Shown here: piece after piece, positions 12,044 to 21,651 of the stretch
Numbering within the stretch: the stretch's first letter is position 1
Layout: every line of letters starts with the position of its first letter
Source: Komarekiella atlantica HA4396-MV6
Lineage (GTDB): Bacteria; Cyanobacteriota; Cyanobacteriia; Cyanobacteriales; Nostocaceae
Length of the DNA stretch: 64,000 nucleotides
Direction: 5' to 3'
Assembly (NCBI GenBank): GCA_019359395.1
Contig: JAHHHK010000007.1
Location: forward strand, 62,001-126,000
The notes under the pieces: generated by a model
Told to the model about the DNA's origin: nothing
Databases searched by the model: none
Seen by the model: the letters and a program-made list of their open reading frames with translations, nothing else
Made by a program: the position numbers and the translations under genes

Positions 12044-13186
12044 ATGGCACGAAAACTACGCCGCCTTGCCAGATTGGTAACTAAGCAACATGCAGATGAG
12101 TTCTATCACTACCCAGGGACTTTACCAGGAACCATCATCGTTGATGCAGATGCTCCACCACCGATCATTTTTTTGATTGACTACAACCAAACTAATGTCA
12201 TCCGCCACCAAATAACATCCCCGGAGGAGTGCATCCCCTATTTGGATACGGAATCCGTTTCTTGGGTGGACGTACAAGGTTTAGGCAGTCAAGATATATT
12301 ACAAAGATTGGGTCAAGTTTTTGATTTACATCCTCTGGTTTTAGAAGATGTGGTGAATGTGCCAGAGCGTCCCAAAGTAGAGGATTATGAAGACCAATTG
12401 CTGTTTATTGCCCGCATGGTAGTACCAAAGGAAAGAACATGTGGTTTTTACAGCGAACAAGTAAGTTTGATATTGGGGAAACATTACTTACTGACTGTGC
12501 AAGAAGAACCAGAGCATGACTGCTTTGAAGGGGTGCGATCGCGAATTGAAAAAGGTAAAGGCATCATCCGTAAACAAGGAGCCGATTATTTAGCTTATGC
12601 TCTATTAGATGCAATCATTGATGGCTTTTTCCCAGTACTAGAACTTTATGGCGATCGCATCGAAGAATTAGAGGAAGAAGTAATCGCTAACCCCACCCGG
12701 CAAACACTACAAAATATTTATCAAATTCGGCGAGAGTTACTACAATTGCGCCGCTCAATCTGGCCCCAACGAGATGCAATTAATTCCTTAATTCGAGATG
12801 GTAGTGAACTCATTAGTGAAGAGGTAAGCATCTATCTACGAGACTGTTATGACCATGCAGTGCAAGTAATGGACATGGTAGAAACCTACCGAGAATTGGC
12901 ATCTGGATTAATGGATGTATATCTTTCGGCAGTGAGTAACAGAATGAATGAAGTCATGAAACTGCTAACAGTGGTTTCGGCAATTTTTATTCCACTGACT
13001 TTTGTTGTTGGTATATATGGGATGAACTTTAATACTGAAAAGTCGCCATATAATATGCCTGAATTGAATTGGTATTGGGGCTACCCGATTTGTTTAGGAG
13101 TAATGGCGGTAATTGGATTTGGTTTGCTATTCTTATTCTGGCAGCGGGGCTGGCTCGAAAATTCTTCGACAATTAAGCGTGATTGA
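12044..13186 (+). CDS. corA: Magnesium/cobalt transporter CorA
   Basis: CorA is a pentameric inner-membrane channel for Mg2+. The 380-residue protein has a large cytosolic N-terminal domain (SWVDVQGLGSQDIL, LHPLVLEDV), a long helix region, and two C-terminal membrane segments. The selectivity motif YGMNF is at 325-329, between LTFVVGI and the last helix. Length is at the long end for CorA, as in other cyanobacterial members with an N-terminal extension. It stands alone downstream of groEL. Confidence 0.94.
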   Translation: MARKLRRLARLVTKQHADEFYHYPGTLPGTIIVDADAPPPIIFLIDYNQTNVIRHQITSPEECIPYLDTESVSWVDVQGLGSQDILQRLGQVFDLHPLVLEDVVNVPERPKVEDYEDQLLFIARMVVPKERTCGFYSEQVSLILGKHYLLTVQEEPEHDCFEGVRSRIEKGKGIIRKQGADYLAYALLDAIIDGFFPVLELYGDRIEELEEEVIANPTRQTLQNIYQIRRELLQLRRSIWPQRDAINSLIRDGSELISEEVSIYLRDCYDHAVQVMDMVETYRELASGLMDVYLSAVSNRMNEVMKLLTVVSAIFIPLTFVVGIYGMNFNTEKSPYNMPELNWYWGYPICLGVMAVIGFGLLFLFWQRGWLENSSTIKRD

Positions 13187-13248
13187 AGATTGGCGATCGC
13201 ACTCTGAGTAGAATACACAAAATCATCAGATGGAGTTTATATATTTGA

Positions 13249-13959
13249 ATGCAAAATAATAGCAGTGACCAGAATTTAGTAGTTTTGACACTTTATATTA
13301 TTGGTGTCTCTTATGTCTTCAACCGGATGATTGAATCAATCGACGATCAAGTTAAGTTTGAGTTTAAAAAAGGAGACGTCGATGAACAACTCAAAGAACA
13401 AAATCTTCAAGACCAAATAGGGATTTCCTGTAAACTTAAGTCCTCATACCCAATTGACGATCTCAAAGACTTACTGATTAGTATTGAAAATAAATCCGAA
13501 AATATTGCTGTATACGTTGATTGGGATAATAGCTCTTTGGTAGTCGAACATACCAAAGAATCGCGCCGGGTGATTCGGAAATCACCAGACTTAACTCGCG
13601 ACTTAGCTGTACCACAAAGTCCCAGCTTAATTGTTCCTAAAAAAACACTTACGGAAACGGTGACATCAGAAAATGTTTTCGAGCGCGATCAAGCAACTGG
13701 AACTTACACAGCAAAAAAACCCATAGTTAATATTACTGGGCTGAAATCTGGTAGCCCACCGCAAAAAAAGTTATACAACAACTTCATAAATAGAAGAGAG
13801 GAGTTAAAATTTTCTCTACAACTAGTATTGCGAATATCTGAGGTGCGTGTCGGTTTAGTACCAGGTGTTAATGTTCCCCCGATGTGCATTATCAATTGTC
13901 CTTTCACTATTAGGAAACTACCTTGGACATACGCCCTACCTTGGAATAAAAAGAAATAA
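13249..13959 (+). CDS. Hypothetical protein with an N-terminal hydrophobic segment
   Basis: I do not recognise this 236-residue protein. A weakly hydrophobic segment at about 8-23 (LVVLTLYIIGVSYVFN) could be a membrane anchor or buried helix. The middle looks like a mixed beta domain (DLLISIENKSENIAVYVDWDNSSLVV), rather like the beta-sandwich of proteins that compare tissue-like ligands, but no motif is definite. Near the C-terminus are two cysteines in PPMCIINCPF. It lies between corA and the RNase P RNA gene in the same direction, 62 bp after corA, so it may be co-transcribed with corA. Confidence 0.7.
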   Translation: MQNNSSDQNLVVLTLYIIGVSYVFNRMIESIDDQVKFEFKKGDVDEQLKEQNLQDQIGISCKLKSSYPIDDLKDLLISIENKSENIAVYVDWDNSSLVVEHTKESRRVIRKSPDLTRDLAVPQSPSLIVPKKTLTETVTSENVFERDQATGTYTAKKPIVNITGLKSGSPPQKKLYNNFINRREELKFSLQLVLRISEVRVGLVPGVNVPPMCIINCPFTIRKLPWTYALPWNKKK

Positions 13960-14004
13960 CCCCAACCAGACGCACAATGCTATCCAAAGATTACACTGGA
14001 TCTT

Positions 14005-14420
14005 GGGAAGGAGTAGGCGCAGGCAGTTGCAGATCAGTCATAGTTACTGATTTGAGGAAAGTCCGGGCTTCCGAAAGACCAAACTTGCTGGATAACGTCC
14101 AGTGCGAGCGATCGTGAGGATAGTGCCACAGAAAGATACCGCCTTTTCAGTGAACAGTTATCAGTAAACAGTAAACAGTTAATACTTGATAACTGATAAC
14201 TGAATAGGGTAAGGGTGCAAAGGTGCGGTAAGAGCGCACCAGCAGCGTCGAGAGGCGCTGGCTCGGTAAACCCCGGTTGGAAGCAAGGCGAAAGGAACTA
14301 CGGTTGGTCTTTTACCAGTTCCGCTAAAAAAGAGCCGCTTGAGGCGTCTGGTAACAGATGTCCCAGATAGATAACTGCCCTCGAAAGAGAACAGAACCCG
14401 GCTTATGTCCTGCTCTTTCC
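14005..14420 (+). ncRNA. rnpB: RNase P RNA
   Basis: This is the catalytic RNA that trims tRNA 5' ends. The universal core GAGGAAAGTCCGGGC is at 14054-14068, and the 3' conserved ACAGAACCCGGCTTA is at 14391-14405. Other type-A segments are clear: CAGAAAGATACCGCC at 14129-14143 and GGTGCGGTAAGAGCGCACC near 14222-14240. P1 pairs 14006-14017 (GGAAGGAGTAGG) with 14409-14420 (CCTGCTCTTTCC) over 12 positions, two of them G-U, which fixes both ends. An AT-rich repeat insert occupies 14144-14204. Confidence 0.96.
14144..14204 (+). repeat. STRR-type insert inside rnpB
   Basis: The insert contains TAAACAG heptamers and ends that can pair: CAGTTATCAGT near the left and ACTGATAACTG near the right form an 11-bp stem. 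It sits where the RNA is known to vary in heterocystous cyanobacteria, so it should extend a helix rather than break the core. Confidence 0.85.
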
Positions 14421-14423
14421 TTT

Positions 14424-14459
14424 AATGGATTATGGAGGCTTTTGCTTTTGTAATCCATT
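14424..14459 (+). terminator. Stem-loop after rnpB
   Basis: AATGGATTA (14424-14432) pairs with TAATCCATT (14451-14459), just 3 bp after the rnpB end and followed by an AT-rich stretch. It is a probable terminator or processing signal, though the T-run is weak. Confidence 0.55.
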
Positions 14460-14530
14460 ATTTATTTGTATGAATTTTGTGAGATGGGAATTTACCCTGC
14501 TTATCTACTGCTCAAATCAACAGCAGGCGC

Positions 14531-14573
14531 GTTATCAGTAAACAGTAAACAGTAAACAGTAAACAGTTATCAG
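14531..14573 (+). repeat. TAAACAG tandem heptamers
   Basis: Four to five AGTAAAC heptamers are bracketed by GTTATCAG at both ends. The same units occur in the rnpB insert 330 bp upstream. Confidence 0.85.
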
Positions 14574-14604
14574 TCAAGATAAGTGAGTTTAAGGAGAACT
14601 ACTA

Positions 14605-14783
14605 AGCTCGACTTTATTTAAAATGGATAACTCGGTTTTTCTTATTCGGCAAAAATCCTGGTTTTTTGGCAAATACTGTTTCCATATTCTTGATTCACGA
14701 TGAAGTCGAAAAACTAAAACTACTCTCCCGCGATGCTTTCAGCGTCAGGTTTTGGGTTTTGTAAAAATGGATAAAGTCGAGCT
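14605..14783. mobile_element. MITE-like element with 13-bp inverted ends
   Basis: AGCTCGACTTTAT at 14605-14617 is exactly inverted as ATAAAGTCGAGCT at 14771-14783. The next bases are also partly inverted (AAATGGATA inside both ends). The 179-bp element carries no coding frame and is framed by inverted TAAACAG repeat arrays at 14531-14573 and 14853-14889. It looks like a non-autonomous element; no transposase is seen. Confidence 0.55.
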
Positions 14784-14852
14784 CAGAGAGCGAGTACTGA
14801 CAACTGAAAACTAATACATTAGCAGGCAATATCTGGCGGGTTTAAATCCCCC

Positions 14853-14889
14853 AACTGTTTACTGTTTACTGTTTACTGTTCACTGATTT
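14853..14889 (-). repeat. TAAACAG heptamers in inverse orientation
   Basis: Tandem CTGTTTA units are the complement of the array at 14531-14573, so the two arrays form a large inverted pair around the element between them. Confidence 0.8.
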
Positions 14890-14927
14890 AAGTATTTATA
14901 TTAATTAAAACTAAGCTTCTAAAATAA

Positions 14928-15884
14928 ATGAACCTTAAGAGTATCGGGTTAAAAAATATTAAAATACAACAAAGTTCTCTTTCACAGAAAATTTTCAATT
15001 CAACTTCAAAATCTACCATAGATTCTGCTCAAATGTATCAAATAATCCAGATTTTAGTAGGAGCAGTAACAACCATTGAACAAATATGTTTTAATCAACA
15101 AGCCACTCCAGCCAATCTGACTCGCTCATCTCGTAAAATTTACTCCTGGATGAAATTTTTGACGGATGAGCGCAATCTAAAGCTTCACCTGACAAGTACT
15201 TTTCGTATGCAGCAAATTTCTAAAGAAATTCTTAGCAAATATGGTCAGAAATCGATTCAACTAATGATTGAGTTCACTAATTTAGAACTTTTATATAAGG
15301 TGAAAAAGTCTAGCGGCGTTGTTAATATTATTATTAATGAAGGATTTATTAATGCATCAGATGAGGTTTTGCAAGCGTTGGTAAAATCCACTCTTTTTGG
15401 GAAAAGTCAAGATAATACACGACTCATCAGGTCATTTGCTAACTCAGAAGAATACAGTGATGTACTGCTGGAGCTTGATTTAATTGCTGAAGTAAGCGCA
15501 GAAAACCCACAAGGTAATTTTTATAACCTGAATGAGTTGTTTGATAAACTGAACCGTGAATATTTTGCTGCAAATCTTGCTAAACCGCGTCTTGCATGGA
15601 GCCAAATTAACACCTACCGTAAGTTTGGACACTATGAGCCAGCTAAAGATAGGGTGGTGATTAGTTTGACCCTTGACGATGCAAATATACCTGAATTTGT
15701 GATTGAGTTTGTCTTGTATCACGAATTGCTGCACAAGTACCACGGCGCAAAGTGGGTTCAGGATAGGAAAATTTTTCACACAAAAGACTTTCGTGTCAGT
15801 GAAAGCAAGTTCAAATTTTATCAAGAAGCATTGAGATGGCTGGATAAATTGGCGTCTGTCAAAGCCAGTAAACGACAGCCTTGA
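14928..15884 (+). CDS. SprT-like putative zinc metalloprotein
   Basis: The 318-residue protein ends in an SprT-like domain. A zinc-binding HELLH motif is at 265-269, inside EFVLYHELLHKYHG, and FHTKDFR at 283-289 may give the third ligand. The preceding LNELFDKLNREYF and RKFGHYEPAKDRVVISLTL are typical of this family, whose best-known members cut DNA-protein crosslinks. The N-terminal 190 residues are a helical region I do not recognise. No signal peptide is visible, so a cytosolic role is likely. Protease activity is inferred only from the motif. Confidence 0.8.
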   Translation: MNLKSIGLKNIKIQQSSLSQKIFNSTSKSTIDSAQMYQIIQILVGAVTTIEQICFNQQATPANLTRSSRKIYSWMKFLTDERNLKLHLTSTFRMQQISKEILSKYGQKSIQLMIEFTNLELLYKVKKSSGVVNIIINEGFINASDEVLQALVKSTLFGKSQDNTRLIRSFANSEEYSDVLLELDLIAEVSAENPQGNFYNLNELFDKLNREYFAANLAKPRLAWSQINTYRKFGHYEPAKDRVVISLTLDDANIPEFVIEFVLYHELLHKYHGAKWVQDRKIFHTKDFRVSESKFKFYQEALRWLDKLASVKASKRQP

Positions 15885-15966
15885 CATTAGCGATCGCCTG
15901 AAAGACTATACGTTATAAAATACTGCAAACCTGTTGAAATGCTTATCAAACTAGGCTTTCATGTTA

Positions 15967-16040
15967 AGTTGACACCAATGGGCAATGCCGTGCCCCTACG
16001 AAAAATCTATATGTATCGAGATTTTCGTGAATTGGTATGA
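15967..16040 (-). repeat. Interspersed repeat, first clear copy
   Basis: The complement of this stretch matches 22716-22790: CCAATTCACGAAAATCT, then CATATAGATTTTT, then a GGCA..GC end. A shorter relative is at about 5905-5940. It lies just downstream of the SprT-like gene. Confidence 0.75.
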
Positions 16041-16071
16041 AAACAAAGTTCCGAGTTCTGAACAATATTTC

Positions 16072-19000
16072 CTATTCCCAGGACTGAAATTCATCAATGG
16101 CATTGCGAATTAGGGCAGTTAGTTGAGCACGACGTGTTTCAAAGTTGGCTGCAATTGAAATCAGCGCGATACCAACTAGCAAGCCAACGACCCATTTCAT
16201 AAAAGGGTAGCGCCAGCTTAAAATCACTGATTGATAGATACTAGTGATTAAAAATGTGGCTGTGCCAATGTAGAGAAAAGCTCGTACTCGCAAAGCTAAG
16301 CCGGCAAAAATGGCGATGAGGCTGAAAATTCCCGGTATCAAGGCTGTGTCTTGATGAAATAAAATTGCCCACCCACAAATTACACCACTACCTAATAACC
16401 GAAAGCTATGGCGAGCTATTTTATATTCTGGTAGTCTCAACTGGGGATCTATTTGAGCAATATAAAGTAGTGATAACCCGATTGGTGTTACATACCATAA
16501 AGCATCAGTGAGGTTTAAGTGATAAAACCAGCGGTAAAGTGCCCAGTTAACTAATGCCGCACTAATATAAGTAAAACGGATATTTTTACCGAATGTTGCT
16601 AGGAAGATGTAGAACCCAGCGGCAATTAGTATGGAGATTGGGTAAACTCGGAGTCTGGTTTCCCATAAAATTATCAATGGCACAATGTATGCAGCTTGTT
16701 GCCAAGGTCTTTTAGACCAACCCCAATTTTCCCAAGGCAGAATGTACAGAAAATAAGCTACCACACAAGCGATCGCACCATTCCAAGGAATTAGCGGCCC
16801 AGTCAAAAATTGTCCTACTGCTGTCTCGCGCCAGTAAATTCTCATGCCAGCTACCTCTAATAAGCCGAGGTAAACCCACATTTGGGCTACCGTTATTCCT
16901 CCCAACTTGTAGAGGGGAGTTTCGTTAACAAGTAAGGCAGTCCGTTGTGCAAATAAGTCTGAGGATTGGCTGCTTCCAACTTTCGGAATTTCTGGGGGTT
17001 CCCTTAGTTGTAGCAACTGCTGTACAATGCGCGATCGCCGTCCTTGAAAGATGGCATATCGAATCAAAAATACCCCGGTTGCCAATCCTACCAAACGGTT
17101 AACTTCAATGGGAGTAGGAATGGCAGCCATCAATAAAAAGCTACTCCAAGCCCAGTGAATATGAGCAATTTTTTTGAGTTCTTGCGAAGTCAGGCGGAAG
17201 TAACCTACAAGCCAAGGGGAAAGGATGCGATAAGCATACATGATGCCAGTGCCAAGAGCAGACATGGCAATTAACCCATCGCCTAATGCTCCTCCTCTGG
17301 CTTGTGACATTTGGTAGAGCAAAAGTTCATAAGCAGAAATTGATATGCCAATGATTCCTAAGTAAAGTAGCGGTTTGAAGTTTTCGCGGCGTCGCCCTAC
17401 ACCAATCACGATTAAAGCTACACCCAAGGAACACAAACCTGTCCAGTTGGTAAAGGTATCTAAACGCAGCAATACACTAAATGCACCATAGATAAGTGGT
17501 AAAATATGAAACCTGCTAGGAAGTCTTTCTAATTGATGTCGTCGCCGCCACCACTCTCCTAAAAGTTGAGCAATCAAACCCAAGGCGATGTTAGCGATGG
17601 CAATTCTCTGAGTTGAATATTCCCCAAATCCCAGCACTTCAGCAATTAACAACTCTAGACACCAACCGATGCTATAAAATGCCCAATCTGTTGGTTCCCG
17701 CCAACTGCGATAAGCGATCGCCCCCAAGGTGATAGCAGTGGCAGTAAAGTACAAAAATCCTGGCGAAACAATCCCCTGATAAACTAGCACGGAGTGCAAC
17801 GTCAGCATTAACAACTCAAAGCCACACAAGGCGATCGCCCATTTATTGCTTGCTGTTGCATAGATAGCTGCTAATTCGTTACCTCGCCACAACAGTGCTG
17901 TACGTGCTAACCATAAACTTAAAGTTGCGATCGCCCCTACAAGAAACCAACCTGCTAGCGCCAAGCGAGAAAAACCAGGTAAACCTGTCCACAATAGTGC
18001 CCCGATGAAACTCAGCCCAAAACCTACTGTGATTAAGGCCGCTGCTTGGTTTCGCAAATAACGAGTATTTGTAAACATCAGCCCTGTACCCACAGCCAAA
18101 CCGATTAATCTAGTTCCTGGTAGCTGCAAAGTAAGTAACTGGGCGACGCCTACAGCTAAAATGCTCAAGTAACTGTTTATAGTACGACGCTCTGTAGTTG
18201 TGCGATTGGCAACACCAGTGAGAGCTAAAGGCGTAGCTAGCCAAATGATTCCCCAATGATCTTGGCTATCAGCTACACCATACCAAGATGAGCTAGCATT
18301 TACCCACAAGAGAATAAAACTAACGGCAGCTAGTCCTAAACCAATGTACCAAGCGCTACGTCGCCATAATCCATTACCGACGCTAAATCCCCATTCTGCA
18401 ACCATTACAGCTAATAAAATGCTTGCCCAAGCTTCTTTGCTGAGAGTTGCTAGAAGCCAAGTGATGGTACAAAATGTCAGCACTCCCATGATGTGAGTTA
18501 GGTATACCAGAGAAGGAGGGGGGCAAGAGGAGCGGCGTTTGGTGATGATGGCGAGAGTGACGGTGGAAAGTAGCAGATTTAGCGATCGCAATGCGGGATT
18601 TGCTAAGGCGATCGTTGTTAAAAAAGCGCCAAATAACAGCGCTAACAGTTCGCCAAATTTAGCTAATTCTTGCTTATGAAGGCGATACAGGCTCTCATTG
18701 AGCACCACCATTAAAATTAGGTAGGGAAATAAAGCTACACCCAGTAACGCCCAAGGTTCATTTTGAGCATTGGTGAGATATGTGCTAGTTGCGATCGCCC
18801 ATTGCTGTAGTCCAGAAGGTACTAACCGCCAACCCAGCCAAATAGTCTGTAAGCCGATGACAAAAATCGCCGCTAAATCAGTCTTTAAACTGTACCGTTG
18901 TAAGCGGCTTCCCTCAAACCATAAGCCTAAACCACATACAGCTATTGCTTGCCAAGGATAAGATATTACCGAAACTAGCCAACCTAGCAATAGTAAGATT

Positions 19001-20076
19001 CCGCCGAGTTTTTCCCAGAATAGGGAAGTAGGAGTAGGGGAAGAAATAACTCCTGTCTCCTGTCTCCTTGTTCCCTGTTCTGCTAACCAAGTGACTAGCC
19101 AACCGCAAACACCAATGGCTAACCCCAACTGAGTTACATCTAGTCTGACAACGAAAATCGCCCGCACTAGCAGCACCACCAAGGCATAAATTACTACTAA
19201 AGCGGGTGAAGAAATCCCAAGTCTAATTCCTTGAACGCTACTATGCTCCCTACTGATTAGCGGGTGATGCTGAGGGTAGCGATTGTGATAAACCGTAATA
19301 ATAGCTGTGCCGATCATTGCTAAATAAACGGCAATTAAGGGAAATCCTGGGAATTTCCAACCCCAATGCAGATAACTCAGCCCCAGAATATTAATTAAAG
19401 GTAAATTGCCACTATGTAAATTAGGAAAAATAGTTCGATTATTCCAGACTAAAACAGTAATAGCTGTCAGAAGTGGCCAGGCGATCGCAACTACAATCCA
19501 GTCCAAAGGATTTTGCCACAACTGGAAGCTATCCATTGCCCAAAAATTTACTGGCACTAGTAAAAGAGTGACAATCAGCAATGTCTGAGCCGTTAATCTG
19601 AGGTTACTTTGTTTAGTTGCCCAGAAGCTTAAGCCCCAGAAACTCAAGGTATAAGCCAACAAAACCCCATACTGTCCAGAGGCGGGAAATCTCTCCCACT
19701 GACTAGCAGCCAGTACGCCAGAAGACAACACTACTAGGAATACTCCTAAAAACAGTAGCCACCGGACACTCAACTCTGCCCCTAGTGACTGCAACATCGT
19801 GCTGATGAAGCTGGTAGCTACTACCTTTTGGCGCGGCTGTTTGCGGTTCTGAGACTCTAGAACTGTCACAGGCTGCGGCACAGGATCGGAAGTTGCGGGT
19901 TGAGGTAAAGGTTGTAATATCACCTCGCAGACGAGAAACTCTCGGCATAGCTGCCTAACTTGGGTGTCAGATATCAAACCCAAGCGCAACCACATATCCA
20001 GTCCTTTTAATAACCGAGGATGGGATGATGGCAGACTAACTTCAATTTTCAGCGAGCGCTCAAGGGGCGATGACAT
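16072..20076 (-). CDS. Very large polytopic membrane protein (DUF2157-like)
   Basis: The 1334-residue product is almost entirely hydrophobic, with some thirty or more likely membrane spans. The N-terminal 60 residues are soluble: HPRLLKGLDMWLRLGLISDTQV resembles the short N-terminal domain of DUF2157 membrane proteins, a tentative match. A Pro-rich linker at about 55-85 leads to the first span. No transporter motif or catalytic site is evident. ATG at 20076 is the only good start. Function is unknown; an envelope or transport role is a guess. It stands alone, with repeats on both sides. Confidence 0.8.
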   Translation of the reverse strand: MSSPLERSLKIEVSLPSSHPRLLKGLDMWLRLGLISDTQVRQLCREFLVCEVILQPLPQPATSDPVPQPVTVLESQNRKQPRQKVVATSFISTMLQSLGAELSVRWLLFLGVFLVVLSSGVLAASQWERFPASGQYGVLLAYTLSFWGLSFWATKQSNLRLTAQTLLIVTLLLVPVNFWAMDSFQLWQNPLDWIVVAIAWPLLTAITVLVWNNRTIFPNLHSGNLPLINILGLSYLHWGWKFPGFPLIAVYLAMIGTAIITVYHNRYPQHHPLISREHSSVQGIRLGISSPALVVIYALVVLLVRAIFVVRLDVTQLGLAIGVCGWLVTWLAEQGTRRQETGVISSPTPTSLFWEKLGGILLLLGWLVSVISYPWQAIAVCGLGLWFEGSRLQRYSLKTDLAAIFVIGLQTIWLGWRLVPSGLQQWAIATSTYLTNAQNEPWALLGVALFPYLILMVVLNESLYRLHKQELAKFGELLALLFGAFLTTIALANPALRSLNLLLSTVTLAIITKRRSSCPPPSLVYLTHIMGVLTFCTITWLLATLSKEAWASILLAVMVAEWGFSVGNGLWRRSAWYIGLGLAAVSFILLWVNASSSWYGVADSQDHWGIIWLATPLALTGVANRTTTERRTINSYLSILAVGVAQLLTLQLPGTRLIGLAVGTGLMFTNTRYLRNQAAALITVGFGLSFIGALLWTGLPGFSRLALAGWFLVGAIATLSLWLARTALLWRGNELAAIYATASNKWAIALCGFELLMLTLHSVLVYQGIVSPGFLYFTATAITLGAIAYRSWREPTDWAFYSIGWCLELLIAEVLGFGEYSTQRIAIANIALGLIAQLLGEWWRRRHQLERLPSRFHILPLIYGAFSVLLRLDTFTNWTGLCSLGVALIVIGVGRRRENFKPLLYLGIIGISISAYELLLYQMSQARGGALGDGLIAMSALGTGIMYAYRILSPWLVGYFRLTSQELKKIAHIHWAWSSFLLMAAIPTPIEVNRLVGLATGVFLIRYAIFQGRRSRIVQQLLQLREPPEIPKVGSSQSSDLFAQRTALLVNETPLYKLGGITVAQMWVYLGLLEVAGMRIYWRETAVGQFLTGPLIPWNGAIACVVAYFLYILPWENWGWSKRPWQQAAYIVPLIILWETRLRVYPISILIAAGFYIFLATFGKNIRFTYISAALVNWALYRWFYHLNLTDALWYVTPIGLSLLYIAQIDPQLRLPEYKIARHSFRLLGSGVICGWAILFHQDTALIPGIFSLIAIFAGLALRVRAFLYIGTATFLITSIYQSVILSWRYPFMKWVVGLLVGIALISIAANFETRRAQLTALIRNAIDEFQSWE

Positions 20077-20252
20077 AAGCCACAGTTGTATAAGTATATA
20101 CTTAAATAATTTGGTTTAATTAAAGTATATTTTGACTCTATCTGTGTCACTTATTTAACTGACTCATGTTAATTTTTTTAAGCGCTAAGTAGTGTACTTG
20201 CTGATTTTACGCTATTGACCTTGACAAGTAATCAGCAATGCGTTGTGTAATT

Positions 20253-20460
20253 AGCCCTTTCAAAGGGAGTAAAAATCTCAGAAAATTTTGCCCAATTGTG
20301 GGCTTTTCACTTTTGTGTCTATGTGGTGTGGTGAAAAATTTGACTTTTAAAACACAAAGACACTGCGAAAAGTATGAGCGCCGGAAACCGGCGCTCATAA
20401 CTTTTCAAGACAAAGACACTAAGAAAAATACATCTTTTTAATTTAGCTCTTGAAAAGACT
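20253..20460. mobile_element. MITE-like element, copy A
   Basis: The left end AGCCCTTTCAA and the right end CTTGAAAAG are inverted. Inside are AAATTTTG..GGGCTTTTCA, the GC-rich hairpin ATGAGCGCCGG-AAA-CCGGCGCTCAT (20374-20398) and AAGACACTAAGAAAAATA. The same order of blocks occurs at 29323-29883 and in part at 42808-42868. No coding frame is supported. Confidence 0.65.
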
Positions 20461-20506
20461 GGCGTTAGATAATAGACTTCTATGAAAATAAAACGGGTGG
20501 TAGTGG

Positions 20507-21310
20507 CTAGGACAATCCTTTGCCTTTAATTTGTTTGGATGTAGCTTCCATAAAGTCAATAAAAACTTGTATGAGCTTATGAATTCCCTCGCTACCTCCA
20601 GCAATTAAACCACCTGTTAACAATGCATCTAAACAACGGAAAAGAATTACTTGCATTGTATTATCTGAATCAATAATTACTAGTGGTTCGATTGAGCGAA
20701 TACCTATTGCACTGATTAAAAGACCAAATAAAAGGGATGTCCATAACGCAATTATTCGTGTATCAGACTTATAAGCTACTCTTTTACGCTCTTTTTCAGT
20801 TAGCTCATGAATTTTGTGATTTAAATTATCAATCTGTAATTTGGTTGTGCTGGGTAATTCTTGATTTTGGGTGAGGTTTTGGAGAATTTGCTGCTCTAAA
20901 CTCATCCCTACAGGTGGAAGTTCATTGATTTGATTATATTCTAAATAAGCTAGAGGATTTTGTTGTTGTTGCGTTTCTAGAAAATTTCTATGTTCATGAA
21001 CTAAAAGCTTCTGTTGTTGAACACTAATATTTAATTGCTCTGCGACTGGGCCTCGCCAAGTAGTTATAAAAACTTCTAAAGAACGCTCCAGCAATAAAGA
21101 AATAAAAAATGGTAATGCGAGTAGCTGTATAATATCATTGAATCCAAATTGTTTGATAACAAATGGTTTAGATGATAACCAAGTAGCTAAAGTTACTATT
21201 AAGAAACTAATAATAATCAACAAAATAAATAGAGGAGATTCTGGTGAAAGCTTTAGCAACTTGTTTATACTCCTGTGCGAACAACATTTAATCCAACGTT
21301 GACGAGCCAC
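20507..21310 (-). CDS. Hypothetical membrane protein with a coiled-coil middle
   Basis: I do not recognise this 267-residue protein. Four hydrophobic segments stand out: about 27-45 (FILLIIISFLIVTLATWL), 58-75 (IIQLLALPFFISLLL), 186-205 (IIALWTSLLFGLLISAIGI) and about 222-242. Between them, residues 95-180 are Gln-rich and helical (QQQKLLVHEHRNFLETQQQ), probably a cytosolic coiled coil. The open frame begins with a GTG at 21310 and has no nearby ATG, so the start is unsure. It lies between mobile repeats. Confidence 0.65.
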   Translation of the reverse strand: MARQRWIKCCSHRSINKLLKLSPESPLFILLIIISFLIVTLATWLSSKPFVIKQFGFNDIIQLLALPFFISLLLERSLEVFITTWRGPVAEQLNISVQQQKLLVHEHRNFLETQQQQNPLAYLEYNQINELPPVGMSLEQQILQNLTQNQELPSTTKLQIDNLNHKIHELTEKERKRVAYKSDTRIIALWTSLLFGLLISAIGIRSIEPLVIIDSDNTMQVILFRCLDALLTGGLIAGGSEGIHKLIQVFIDFMEATSKQIKGKGLS

Positions 21311-21388
21311 AACTCATATTAGAGAACGTTAAACTTAATCAGAGGCTCACCTCTCAAACTTGGTTTAACAGCCTTTTAATCAGTAGAC

Positions 21389-21525
21389 CTCTCGCAAAAG
21401 TCCGAAAATTATTAGTGTCATTCTGACCAGAACGTAGTAGAGGAAAGAATCTCACTCAGTCACTCAGATGTTTCGCTCCGCTCAACATGACAATTTAAGC
21501 ATTTATGCAGTAGGTCTAGTCTTTC
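21389..21525. repeat. Interspersed repeat with GTCATTCTGA core
   Basis: TAGACCT near the left end is inverted as AGGTCTA near the right end. The inside has GTCATTCTGA, GAATCTCA and AACATGACAA, the blocks also found in the elements at 22514-22714 and 57141-57300. No gene is present. Confidence 0.6.
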
Positions 21526-21651
21526 CCGTTTTACTGAGAGTTTTTGTGGCAGCAGGATAAAAAACAAGACTGTATGTGTAATTTATGAGTTAAAAAGCCT
21601 GAAAACAATACACAGAGGTTGATTGAGACGATTTAATTGGCAGGATTTTGA

